From positions 1-10,285 of the forward strand of contig CAIWKU010000559.1 of the NCBI GenBank assembly GCA_903913355.1: DNA of 10,285 nucleotides, written 5' to 3'. Position 1 is the first letter of the stretch. Each line of letters starts with the position of its first letter. Below, piece after piece: positions 1-6,643 of this stretch. The translations under genes were made by a program, and so were the position numbers. Under the pieces are notes generated by a model. That model made no database searches. It worked only from the letters and a program-made list of their open reading frames with translations, and was not told the DNA's origin. The DNA is from an uncultured Bacteroidota bacterium (GTDB lineage Bacteria; Bacteroidota; Bacteroidia; Chitinophagales; Chitinophagaceae).

Positions 1-2
1 AT

Positions 3-851
3 TTTACCACCACGATAACCAAAAAAGATAATACGGGTATATTGGTGGAAGGCGCTTATCATTTTTCTCATTCTGTAACACTGCATGATGGCACCAGTTC
101 TGTCAATCAAAGTCAATGGCGATTTATGGAAACTGTGCATGGAAGGAATTATATTTCATTATCTACCTCCGATTTTAGTCCCGGGCATAAAATAACGCTG
201 GTGTTAAGTAAACGGTTGCAAAGCCTCAGAAAAAAATATCAAACCACAATCTCCATTTCTTATAGAGGTGAATCGGGGTCCGGATTAAGTTATGTTTACA
301 GTAATGGCAGTATGACAAGAGATGATGGAATCAATGGGGGTAATGACCTGATATATGTCCCTACTCCAAAAGATTTGGACGGAATGATTTTCTTACCTTA
401 TACAGCGGGAATGCAGGTAGTAACTGCACAGCAGCAAAAGGATGCGTTTGAAAAATATATATCCCAGGAGAAGTATCTGAGCCTGCAAAGAGGTAAATAT
501 GCAGAACGAAATGGAAGCCGAACTCCTTTTACCCATATCGTTGATCTGAAAATAAAAGAGGAACTGAATTTTATGATATCCGGGAAAAAATACCAGGTTC
601 AATTAAGTCTTGATGTGTTTAATATCGGCAATCTTATTAACCGAAACTGGGGGCGCAGGTATTATCAACCAAATGATAATTTTGCTCCATTATCTTTTAT
701 GGGGTACCTGAGTGAAACCCAGCTAATACCCCAGTATCGTTTTGATCCCCATCAATTGCAGTCTTCTCCCTGGTTAGTAAGCAATAGTCTTTCCCCCTCT
801 TTTACTGCAAGATGGATAGCCCAGATGGGAATCCGTTTTACTATTTACTGA
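3..851 (+). CDS. TonB-dependent outer-membrane receptor, Oar-like, C-terminal part (5' end outside window)
   Basis: The reading frame is open to the left edge (first full codon at 3), so only the last 283 residues or so of a much larger protein are present. The first ATG/TTG-type codons inside are not real starts. The visible part alternates short hydrophobic and aromatic beta-strands with polar loops and ends in the aromatic run RFTIY. This is the expected C-terminal beta-signal of an outer-membrane barrel. Patterns such as DGTSSVNQSQW, NDLIYVPTP, FNIGNLINRNWGRRYY and an N-G-S-R-T-P segment before a D-L-K-I strand are those I associate with Oar/carboxypeptidase-regulatory-type TonB-dependent receptors of Bacteroidota. 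The plug domain and TonB box are not in the window, so the substrate is unknown. It converges on the esterase gene with a 33-bp spacer. Family assignment is from recalled family patterns and is fairly secure; the Oar subtype is less so. Confidence 0.87.
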   Translation, partial: FTTTITKKDNTGILVEGAYHFSHSVTLHDGTSSVNQSQWRFMETVHGRNYISLSTSDFSPGHKITLVLSKRLQSLRKKYQTTISISYRGESGSGLSYVYSNGSMTRDDGINGGNDLIYVPTPKDLDGMIFLPYTAGMQVVTAQQQKDAFEKYISQEKYLSLQRGKYAERNGSRTPFTHIVDLKIKEELNFMISGKKYQVQLSLDVFNIGNLINRNWGRRYYQPNDNFAPLSFMGYLSETQLIPQYRFDPHQLQSSPWLVSNSLSPSFTARWIAQMGIRFTIY

Positions 852-884
852 GTAAGTTTTTATCAGAATTGAAACAACTCAAAC

Positions 885-1700
885 TTATTTACCCCACCCC
901 CATTTCAAAAATTGAGGAAATGCCGAAGCCCAGGTTGGCACATCATGCTTTCCCTCTTCTAGTTCTAAATAATGGATATGTTCATCAGTATATCCTTTTG
1001 CTTTTAATTCAACAATCAGGTCCAGGGCATCATCAATAGAATCAATTACTCCATTCTGATTCCTATCAGCCGTCTCATCTAATCTGCCACATTCAATAAA
1101 AATTTTCAGCCAGGGATAAAACCCACCTTTTCTCACCTGCAAGTGCATTAATTTATCCTGTTCTTCATCATATCCATCTTCATATCCTTTTCTCCGCCAC
1201 CATAATGAAGGGCTGAACAAACCTACTTTCCCGAATTCACTGGCCTGGTTCCAGACAATATCCAAAGCGCTTAATGCCCCTAAGGAAAACCCGGCAAATG
1301 ATTTGTGTTTGAAAGAAGGTGTGTTATATTTTTTACGGATAAATGGAATCAATTCATCAAAAATGAATTTCGAATACAATCCCGCTCTCGCGCCTCTCCC
1401 TTTATAATCAGCTGAATAAGCTGTTCCATATTCCATTCTTCTGTCGTGGCCACAGTGAATGCCCACACATAATAAAGGTTCAATAGAATTAGTGGCGAGT
1501 AACTCAGCAAGAATTTCTTCAAAGGGCATTTTTATTAGATCCTGGCCATCATTGATCAATAAAAGGCTTAACGGAACCGTATTATCTGATACAAGAGGAA
1601 GGTATACATCAACGATCACATCTCTTTCCAGGTATTCTGAGATAAGGGTGATTTGCTCTACGGTTACAGACGAAACTGCATTGGGGGTATTATCGGCCAT
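885..1700 (-). CDS. Esterase-type alpha/beta hydrolase (esterase D / enterochelin-esterase-like)
   Basis: This is a predicted alpha/beta-hydrolase ester hydrolase of about 271 aa. The nucleophile elbow GFSLG places the catalytic Ser at residue 139. A conserved SPSLWW follows, typical of the esterase D/enterochelin-esterase group. A strand ending CGRLDE supplies the likely acid Asp208, and EGKHDVPTW supplies the likely His252. An aspartate-rich loop, DRNQNGVIDSID (residues 212-223), lies between the acid and the His and looks like an EF-hand/dockerin calcium loop. The frame is open up to 1754. I chose the ATG at 1698-1700 because the upstream 18 codons (FEISIQINCYHYIIFEN) do not look like a signal peptide or fold core, and MADNT is a typical cytoplasmic start. 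With this start no signal peptide is visible, so a cytoplasmic location is inferred. The gene is divergent from the ATP-grasp/GCS2 pair, which suggests a shared role. The substrate is unknown. Confidence 0.85.
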   Translation of the reverse strand: MADNTPNAVSSVTVEQITLISEYLERDVIVDVYLPLVSDNTVPLSLLLINDGQDLIKMPFEEILAELLATNSIEPLLCVGIHCGHDRRMEYGTAYSADYKGRGARAGLYSKFIFDELIPFIRKKYNTPSFKHKSFAGFSLGALSALDIVWNQASEFGKVGLFSPSLWWRRKGYEDGYDEEQDKLMHLQVRKGGFYPWLKIFIECGRLDETADRNQNGVIDSIDDALDLIVELKAKGYTDEHIHYLELEEGKHDVPTWASAFPQFLKWGWGK

Positions 1701-1905
1701 ATTTTCAAAAATAATGTAATGGTAACAATTTATTTGAATAGAAATTTCAAACAAGCCATATTCAGGATTGGGCTCTGGTAAAATCCGCTTCCTGAAAAGA
1801 GGGGGTTAGGAAAAAACGCTTTTTTTATTTCAATTCAGTTTTCTTAAATTGACAGTTAAAAGGCTCAAGGCACTGTTCGTTTTACCCATCAAACACCTAT
1901 GCATC
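1701..1905. other. Divergent intergenic region between esterase and ATP-grasp genes
   Basis: This 205-bp spacer should hold the promoters of both divergent genes. On the minus strand, the 8-mer TATTTTTG (complement of 1706-1713) fits the Bacteroidota -7 consensus TAnnTTTG. It lies only 5 nt from the chosen esterase ATG and has no TTG at the usual distance upstream, so it is weak. On the plus strand I found no convincing -33/-7 pair. An A6/T-run inverted stretch at 1811-1826 is AT-rich and may be bendable or melt easily. No open frame here is worth calling. Confidence 0.4.
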
Positions 1906-2859
1906 ATGAAAAAGATTGGTATCTTATTTGGTCAGGAAAGAAGTTTTCCGCTGGCTTTTGTTGAGAGAATCAACAGCAAAAATATTCCAGGAATTACTGC
2001 TGAACCCGTTCGCATTGATAAAGTAATGCAGGGGGAACCCAGTGGTTATGCCGTTATTATTGACAGAATCAGCCAGGATATCCCTTTTTACCGGGCTTAT
2101 CTTAAAAACGCAGCTTTATGTGGTACCGCGGTGATCAATAACCCTTTCTGGTGGAGTGCCGATGAAAAATTTTTTAATAATTGTCTGGCTACAAAAATTG
2201 ATGTCCCCGTTCCAAAAACCGTGATCCTTCCTTCCAGGGATTTACCACCAGATACTTCTGATCAGTCATTCAGTAATCTGGCTTACCCACTCGACTGGGA
2301 AGGGATATTTCAATATGTTGGCTTCCCGGCCTATATGAAACCTTTTGCAGGTGGAGGTTGGAAAAATGTATATAAGCTGACCGATATGGATGATTTTTTT
2401 GAAAAGCATAGTGAAACCAATCAATTGGTGATGTTGCTGCAGGAAGAAATCATTTTTGAAGAATACTATCGGTGTTATTGTATTGGTGGAAAACATGTTC
2501 GAATTATGTCTTATGAACCCCGAAACCCGCACCACCTGCGATATGTAGCAGATTTCAAACCATCAGCAGAAAAGCTAAAACTCATGGAAGATATTGTTCT
2601 TCGGATCAACAAATATCTGGGCTACGATTTCAATACAGTAGAGCTCGCGCTAAGAGACGGGGTTCCTTATGCGATTGATTTTTGTAATCCTGCACCGGAT
2701 GCAGATATCAAAAGCGTGGGGCAGGAAAATTTTGACTGGGTAGTAGAGACTGCTGCCAACTATGCTATTGAAAAAGCACAATCATTGGTAGAAGGTGGAG
2801 ATAATTTAACCTGGGGAGAATATATCAAAAGAGGAAGTACCGGAAAGAAATTATATTAA
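1906..2859 (+). CDS. ATP-grasp domain ligase (RimK/Ddl-like), unknown substrate
   Basis: This 317-aa protein has an ATP-grasp ligase layout: a Rossmann-like pre-domain starting MKKIGILFGQ, a linker domain (about 85-130) and the ATP-binding fold (about 131-290). In the fold, KPFAGGGWKNVY (Lys145 plus glycine loop 149-151) matches the nucleotide-clamping lysine and flexible Gly-rich loop. QEEIIFEEYYRCYCIGGK is the central strand region. Glu246 in FNTVELAL with Asp258 and Asn261 in AIDFCNP are the expected Mg-ATP ligands. Such enzymes activate a carboxylate as an acyl phosphate and join it to an amine. I use the ATG at 1906. The frame extends to a TTG at 1849, but the extra 19 residues look non-coding and would lengthen the family's compact N-terminal strand. 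An 81-bp gap to the GCS2-type ligase suggests one transcript. It could be a RimK-like glutamate ligase or a Ddl-like dipeptide ligase; the sequence does not decide. Confidence 0.82.
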   Translation: MKKIGILFGQERSFPLAFVERINSKNIPGITAEPVRIDKVMQGEPSGYAVIIDRISQDIPFYRAYLKNAALCGTAVINNPFWWSADEKFFNNCLATKIDVPVPKTVILPSRDLPPDTSDQSFSNLAYPLDWEGIFQYVGFPAYMKPFAGGGWKNVYKLTDMDDFFEKHSETNQLVMLLQEEIIFEEYYRCYCIGGKHVRIMSYEPRNPHHLRYVADFKPSAEKLKLMEDIVLRINKYLGYDFNTVELALRDGVPYAIDFCNPAPDADIKSVGQENFDWVVETAANYAIEKAQSLVEGGDNLTWGEYIKRGSTGKKLY

Positions 2860-2940
2860 ACTGCTAGTGTCTGCTGCTGATTGCCTGGTGGAAATGAAAA
2901 TTAGCCCCCATCAGTGTTACATGATAAACCAACCCGTATT

Positions 2941-4050
2941 ATGGCAAATCTGAGTTACAAACATTTTACTTTAGGTGTTGAAGAAGAGTATATGGTACTT
3001 GACCCTGTTACAAGGGAATTAAAAAGTCATGAGCAAAAGATTGTTGTAGAGGGGCAAAAGATTCTGAAAGACAAAGTAAAAGCAGAAATGCACCAGGCAG
3101 TAGTGGAAGTGGGTACAGATATTTGCAAGAATATTGAAGAAGCCTATAATGATGTTGCTTCCCTTAGGGGCAATATAGCCCAGATAGCGGGTGATCTTGG
3201 CTTGTGGGTAGGTGCTTCCGGAACCCATCCCTTCAGTCATTGGGAAACCCAACTGATTACGGATCATGTACGTTATAACCAGATCGTGAATGAGTTACAG
3301 GAAGCTGCTCGTAGCAACCTGATTTTTGGATTGCATGTACATGTAGGTATGGAAGACCGAAAAATGGCCATCCATATCGCGAATACAGCCCGTTATTTTT
3401 TGCCCCATGTGTATGCACTTAGTACCAATTCTCCTTTTTGGGAGGGCCGGGATACAGGGTATAAATCATTCCGTACAAAAATATTTGACAAATTTCCAAG
3501 AACAGGGATCCCCGATTATTTTGAAAGTATTGAGGCCTACGAAAATTATGTAAACCTGCTTATCAAAACCAATTGTATTGACAATGCCAAAAAGATATGG
3601 TGGGATCTTCGGGTGCATCCTTTTTTCAATACTGTTGAATACAGGATCTGTGATGTACCCATGACAATTAATGAAACGATTACGATCGCCGCGCTTTTTC
3701 AGGCCATTACGGCTAAGATTTATAAGCTGAGAAGCCAGAATATGAACTATATGATCTATCAAAGATCATTGATCAATGAGAACAAATGGAGGGCCAGCCG
3801 GTATGGAATTGATGGTAGTCTTATTGATTTTGGTAAAGAAACCGAAGTAAATACCCGTTCCCTTATCTACGAATTGCTCGATTTTGTAGATGATGTAGTC
3901 GATGAACTGGGTAGTCGCCATATCATCAATCATGTAGCCCGGATCTTTGAAACGGGTACTGGTGCCGACCGCCAACTGGCCGTTTTCAGGGAAAAAAATG
4001 ACCTGGTAAGCGTGGTTGACTATATTCATGACCAGTTTCTGGCAATTTAA
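2941..4050 (+). CDS. Carboxylate-amine ligase, YbdK/GCS2 family (glutamate-cysteine ligase type 2-like)
   Basis: At 369 aa this is the usual length of the YbdK/GCS2 family. It starts with the family's hallmark strand FTLGVEEEYMVLDP (residues 9-22), whose Glu14-Glu16 include metal/ATP ligands. FGLHVHVGMED (129-139; His132, His134), LSTNSPFWEGRDTGYKSFR (160-178) and VEYRICDVPMT (232-242; Arg235, Asp238) follow. These are the conserved active-site blocks of the glutamine-synthetase-fold ligases that form an amide from a carboxylate and an amine using ATP. Some members show weak glutamate-cysteine ligase activity, but most have no known substrate. I chose the ATG at 2941. A GTG at 2914 in frame would add nine residues (LHDKPTRI) and is a less likely alternative. 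No signal peptide is seen, so it is cytoplasmic. It directly follows an ATP-grasp ligase on the same strand, so the two may act in sequence on one product. Confidence 0.92.
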   Translation: MANLSYKHFTLGVEEEYMVLDPVTRELKSHEQKIVVEGQKILKDKVKAEMHQAVVEVGTDICKNIEEAYNDVASLRGNIAQIAGDLGLWVGASGTHPFSHWETQLITDHVRYNQIVNELQEAARSNLIFGLHVHVGMEDRKMAIHIANTARYFLPHVYALSTNSPFWEGRDTGYKSFRTKIFDKFPRTGIPDYFESIEAYENYVNLLIKTNCIDNAKKIWWDLRVHPFFNTVEYRICDVPMTINETITIAALFQAITAKIYKLRSQNMNYMIYQRSLINENKWRASRYGIDGSLIDFGKETEVNTRSLIYELLDFVDDVVDELGSRHIINHVARIFETGTGADRQLAVFREKNDLVSVVDYIHDQFLAI

Positions 4051-4081
4051 TAACTTAGCCGGGAGATTGAATTGTTAAAGA

Positions 4082-4118
4082 ACCCTAAATAACAGGCAAC
4101 GAACCTGCTTATTAGGGT
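4082..4118. repeat. Bulged inverted repeat overlapping the sigma-gene promoter
   Basis: The arms ACCCT-(A)-AATAA-CAGG (4082-4096) and CCTG-(C)-TTATT-AGGGT (4104-4118) pair over 14 bp with one single-base bulge on each side and a 7-nt loop, CAACGAA. It lies 31 bp after the stop of the carboxylate-amine ligase and has no T-tract on either side, so it is a poor intrinsic terminator. It overlaps both the proposed -35 (4095-4100) and -10 (4117-4124) of the sigma gene, so an operator or RNA-structure role is possible. The copy of the promoter at 6594 lacks this symmetry. Confidence 0.55.
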
Positions 4119-4124
4119 ATCTAA
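4093..4124 (+). promoter_or_regulatory. Proposed ECF-type promoter of the sigma/anti-sigma operon
   Basis: GGCAAC (4095-4100), a 16-nt spacer and GTATCTAA (4117-4124) have the spacing and general look of an ECF sigma promoter: an AAC-containing -35 and a short -10. The same blocks, CAGGCAAC and GGTATCTAA, recur at exactly the same 23-nt offset upstream of the lipoprotein gene at 6594. Over 32 positions the two sites share 22 bases, with the matches clustered in the two boxes. Transcription would start near 4131, leaving a leader of about 25 nt to the GTG. Autoregulation by the downstream sigma factor is inferred. Confidence 0.6.
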
Positions 4125-4156
4125 CTATTGGCCAAACCACTAAAACTACCCTATCT

Positions 4157-4693
4157 GTGACAGAGTACGAACTCATTGAAGGCTGCATCAGGCAGGATGC
4201 CCGTTGCCAGCGCATGCTTTTTGACAGGTATGCAGGCAAGATGATGGGCGTATGCCTAAGGTATGCAAATGACTCAATGGAAGCCGAAGACATGCTCCAG
4301 GATGCTTTTATTAAAGTTTTCCAGTATATAGGGCAATTTAAGTTTGAAGGAGCTTTTGAGGGCTGGATTCGAAGAATTGTGGTAAACACAGCCATTCGCC
4401 ACCTGGAGAAAAAGAAACTGCATTTTAAGGATATTGACGACAATAGCCAGGATGCACCCCAGATTGACCCGCAGGCTTATACACATTTGGGACAGGACGA
4501 CCTGATGAAACTGATTAACCAGTTACCGGAAGGATACCGAATGGTATTTAACCTAAATGCAATTGAGGGTTATAGCCATGAAGAAATTGCTGTGATGCTG
4601 AATATCCAACCCGGTACCAGCCGCAGTCAATTAGTAAAAGCACGTAAAATGTTGCAATACCAAATCATACAACTGCAAAAAATTGCTGTATAG
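4157..4693 (+). CDS. ECF-family RNA polymerase sigma factor
   Basis: This is a 178-aa sigma-70 family factor of the extracytoplasmic function group, made only of the sigma2 and sigma4 domains. Region 2 spans about 12-85, with EAEDMLQDAFIKVFQYIGQF (region 2.2 core-binding helix) and GWIRRIVVNTAIRHL (region 2.3/2.4, -10 recognition). Region 4 spans about 118-168, with LPEGYRMVFNLNAIEGYSHE and the helix-turn-helix EIAVMLNIQPGTSRSQLVKAR for -35 recognition. The start is the GTG at 4157. The first in-frame ATG encodes Met20, which would remove the first helix of region 2, so it is unlikely. The stop TAG is followed by one base and then the ATG of the anti-sigma-like gene, so translation is probably coupled and the two proteins are made in fixed ratio. 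The ECF-type element at 4093-4124 suggests self-activation. Confidence 0.94.
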   Translation: MTEYELIEGCIRQDARCQRMLFDRYAGKMMGVCLRYANDSMEAEDMLQDAFIKVFQYIGQFKFEGAFEGWIRRIVVNTAIRHLEKKKLHFKDIDDNSQDAPQIDPQAYTHLGQDDLMKLINQLPEGYRMVFNLNAIEGYSHEEIAVMLNIQPGTSRSQLVKARKMLQYQIIQLQKIAV

Positions 4694-4694
4694 A

Positions 4695-6593
4695 ATGATC
4701 GATAATGAATTTGATAATTTCGTCAACGGTAAACTAAAGGACCATGAGGCACCTGTGCCTGCCGGGCTTTGGGATAAGTTGAAGGATAAGCAATTCGATG
4801 ATTTTGTTGGCGATTCACTCAAAGACCAAACTGCAACAGTACCGGATGGGCTTTGGGATAAAATTGCAGATGCACAGTTTGATCAGTTTTTAGGCAATAC
4901 AATAAGCGAATATACTGCCCCCGTTCCTGATGGACTTTGGGCAAAACTGGCTGATGCCAATTTTGATGCTTCTGTACAAGATAAAATCGGTAATTATATT
5001 GCCCCTGTGCCCGAAAGTTTATGGGGTAAAGTGGCTGATGCCCAGTTTGATGCTTTTGTAGGTAGTTCGTTAAAAGATTATACTGCACCGGTACCAGAAG
5101 GACTGTGGGAAAAAATTCACCCGGAAGAAAAAGAAGAAAGAAGGATATTCTATTTTCTTAGAATTCCGGCTGCTGCGATATTCATTTTTGCCATTCTTAT
5201 GGGTGGAACAGCTGCTTATATCTGGTTAAAACCACATTTTACCTCTCCGATACCTGCTGTAACAGGCATCAGTAAAGAGAATAAAAAGCAAGCGATTGAT
5301 AGTGCTGGAAATACTACAATAACTCCTGACAATCAACCCGATCCGGCTTCGAATGCAAATGCGAATAGTCCCCATACTAATTCAACAGTTCCAGGAAAAG
5401 ATATTTCTACAATTCCTGCTCCCAATGCACCAAATTCAATTGACAAGAAAAAAGATATCCTGACTGCAAAAGATAAGATTTCGGATGCACCTTTGTCTGG
5501 TAATCATGCAAAACTGCCTGCTGTCAACAATAGCCATTTGCCCGCTACAAAAACGAACAGGCCCAATACCCGTATTTCGGATAAGGATAATCACCTGAAT
5601 GGTTTTGGTAACCCAGTTGCCCCTGGTGAGCTGGCTACCCATCAGCAGTCCGTTCCGCCTATTACCCCAGGTGATGCAAGTGATGCTGGTAACAATCCTT
5701 ATATATACATTCCTCCTTATCAGTCAAATTTCTCAGCGATTTCTACGATCCCCTTCCCTTCTTTTACTGTAACCGGGCTGATGGATCTTTCTGGAAAAGA
5801 ACTTACAGATTACAAACATGCCAGTCAGATAAAAAGCAATATTATTTGTCCAAGTAACCGCAGTAACCCCAATACCGATTGGTTTGCCGAAGTATATGCT
5901 TCTCCGGATTTTGCTGTGAAAAGTTTTTCCAATGTATCGGCCAGTCAGCAATATCTGTTAAAAAAAGACAGTATTGAAAGCATGCGTGTAGGATTTACTG
6001 CCGGTATCCGATTGGTAAAACCAATCAATGAAAATTTTCTGATTAAAACCGGGATACAATATTCACAGATTAACCAGCAATATCTTTATCGTACTGAGAA
6101 TGAGATCAAAACCACTACTGTTGTAACAGTAAGAACCATTGTACGTGCGCCTGGTGATACGGTTGTGATTGCCGACACCAGTGTATTACAACAGATTGGC
6201 TATAAAAACAATATTGCCAAGAACCGTTTCAGAAGTGTTGATGTGCCAGTTATTATCGGATACCAGTTTGGAAATGAGGATATAAAATTTGGCATCAATG
6301 CAGGTGTCATATTCAATCTTAGTTCCTGGTACCAGGGAGTGATACTGGATACATCACTTGCCATTGTTCCTCTTACAAAAGCAAATAACATGGTGTACAA
6401 AACAAATATCGGGATGGGTTTATATGCAGGATTTAGTGTAACCAAGCAATTGAGTGAGGACCTGCATATTTTCTTTGAACCTTATTTCCGTTATAATCTG
6501 TCGAATATGACCAGTAATCAATCGCCTTATAACCAGAAGTTCAGTGTTGGCGGGTTGTCGATCGGGTTACGCTTTAATTTAAACAAACAATAG
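4695..6593 (+). CDS. Trans-envelope anti-sigma-like protein: five 28-aa repeats, one TM helix, disordered linker, outer-membrane beta-barrel (Dma-like)
   Basis: Start: the ATG at 4695 is one base after the sigma stop; an upstream in-frame TTG (4683) would overlap the sigma gene. The 632 aa divide as follows. Residues 4-143 are five tandem 28-residue units, each with FDxF-like and PVPxGLWxK motifs. Residues about 157-178 are one hydrophobic helix preceded by EERR and R156 (positive-inside, so the N terminus is cytoplasmic). Residues about 180-395 are a Pro/Asn/Ser/Thr-rich low-complexity linker. Residues about 396-630 form a predicted small outer-membrane barrel ending VGGLSIGLRFNL. A single PVPxxxWxxI-like motif near the N terminus is what I associate with Bacteroidota anti-sigma factors. 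The layout matches the dual-membrane-spanning anti-sigma (Dma) type known from Bacteroides thetaiotaomicron, where loss affects vesicle formation. Role inferred: it holds the neighbouring sigma factor inactive until the barrel senses envelope change. The fivefold repeat is unusual. Confidence 0.8.
   Translation: MIDNEFDNFVNGKLKDHEAPVPAGLWDKLKDKQFDDFVGDSLKDQTATVPDGLWDKIADAQFDQFLGNTISEYTAPVPDGLWAKLADANFDASVQDKIGNYIAPVPESLWGKVADAQFDAFVGSSLKDYTAPVPEGLWEKIHPEEKEERRIFYFLRIPAAAIFIFAILMGGTAAYIWLKPHFTSPIPAVTGISKENKKQAIDSAGNTTITPDNQPDPASNANANSPHTNSTVPGKDISTIPAPNAPNSIDKKKDILTAKDKISDAPLSGNHAKLPAVNNSHLPATKTNRPNTRISDKDNHLNGFGNPVAPGELATHQQSVPPITPGDASDAGNNPYIYIPPYQSNFSAISTIPFPSFTVTGLMDLSGKELTDYKHASQIKSNIICPSNRSNPNTDWFAEVYASPDFAVKSFSNVSASQQYLLKKDSIESMRVGFTAGIRLVKPINENFLIKTGIQYSQINQQYLYRTENEIKTTTVVTVRTIVRAPGDTVVIADTSVLQQIGYKNNIAKNRFRSVDVPVIIGYQFGNEDIKFGINAGVIFNLSSWYQGVILDTSLAIVPLTKANNMVYKTNIGMGLYAGFSVTKQLSEDLHIFFEPYFRYNLSNMTSNQSPYNQKFSVGGLSIGLRFNLNKQ
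4704..5123 (+). repeat. Five tandem 84-bp coding repeats (28-aa anti-sigma-like motif)
   Basis: The units cover protein residues 4-31, 32-59, 60-87, 88-115 and 116-143. The period is exact: Phe at 6, 34, 62, 90 and 118, and Trp at 26, 54, 82, 110 and 138. Each unit carries FD followed by a hydrophobic pair, a polar stretch, then V-P-x-x-L-W-x-K. Unit 2 has TVP where the others have PVP, and unit 4 is the most diverged (FDASV, PVPESLWG). At the DNA level the units differ widely except at some junctions such as GGCTGATGCC, so the array is old and kept by protein-level selection rather than fresh slippage. Confidence 0.92.
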
Positions 6594-6625
6594 CAGGCAA
6601 CAAACTTAGCATAGAAGGTATCTAA
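6594..6625 (+). promoter_or_regulatory. Proposed ECF-type promoter of the lipoprotein gene
   Basis: CAGGCAAC (6594-6601) and GGTATCTAA (6617-6625) repeat the boxes found before the sigma gene, with the same 23-nt offset and the same 16-nt spacer between GGCAAC and GTATCTAA. The site starts right after the TAG of the anti-sigma-like gene. Transcription would begin near 6632, about 12 nt before the ATG at 6644. The lipoprotein gene would therefore be a separate target of the same sigma factor rather than only a read-through gene. Confidence 0.58.
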
Positions 6626-6643
6626 TAAGCGAGTATAATTTTT

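Noticed and set aside
853..887. TAAGTTT/AAACTTA hairpin between the TonB receptor and esterase genes
   Set aside because: The 7-bp AT-rich stem with a 21-nt loop and no following T-tract is too weak to call a terminator.
1706..1713. TAnnTTTG-type -7 promoter box for the esterase (minus strand)
   Set aside because: It is only 5 nt from the start codon and has no TTG at the right distance upstream. AT-rich DNA gives such matches by chance.
4075..4443. 122-aa open frame on the minus strand opposite the ECF sigma gene
   Set aside because: It is fully antisense to a gene with clear sigma2/sigma4 motifs, and its translation is Ser/Arg-rich with no domain signs.
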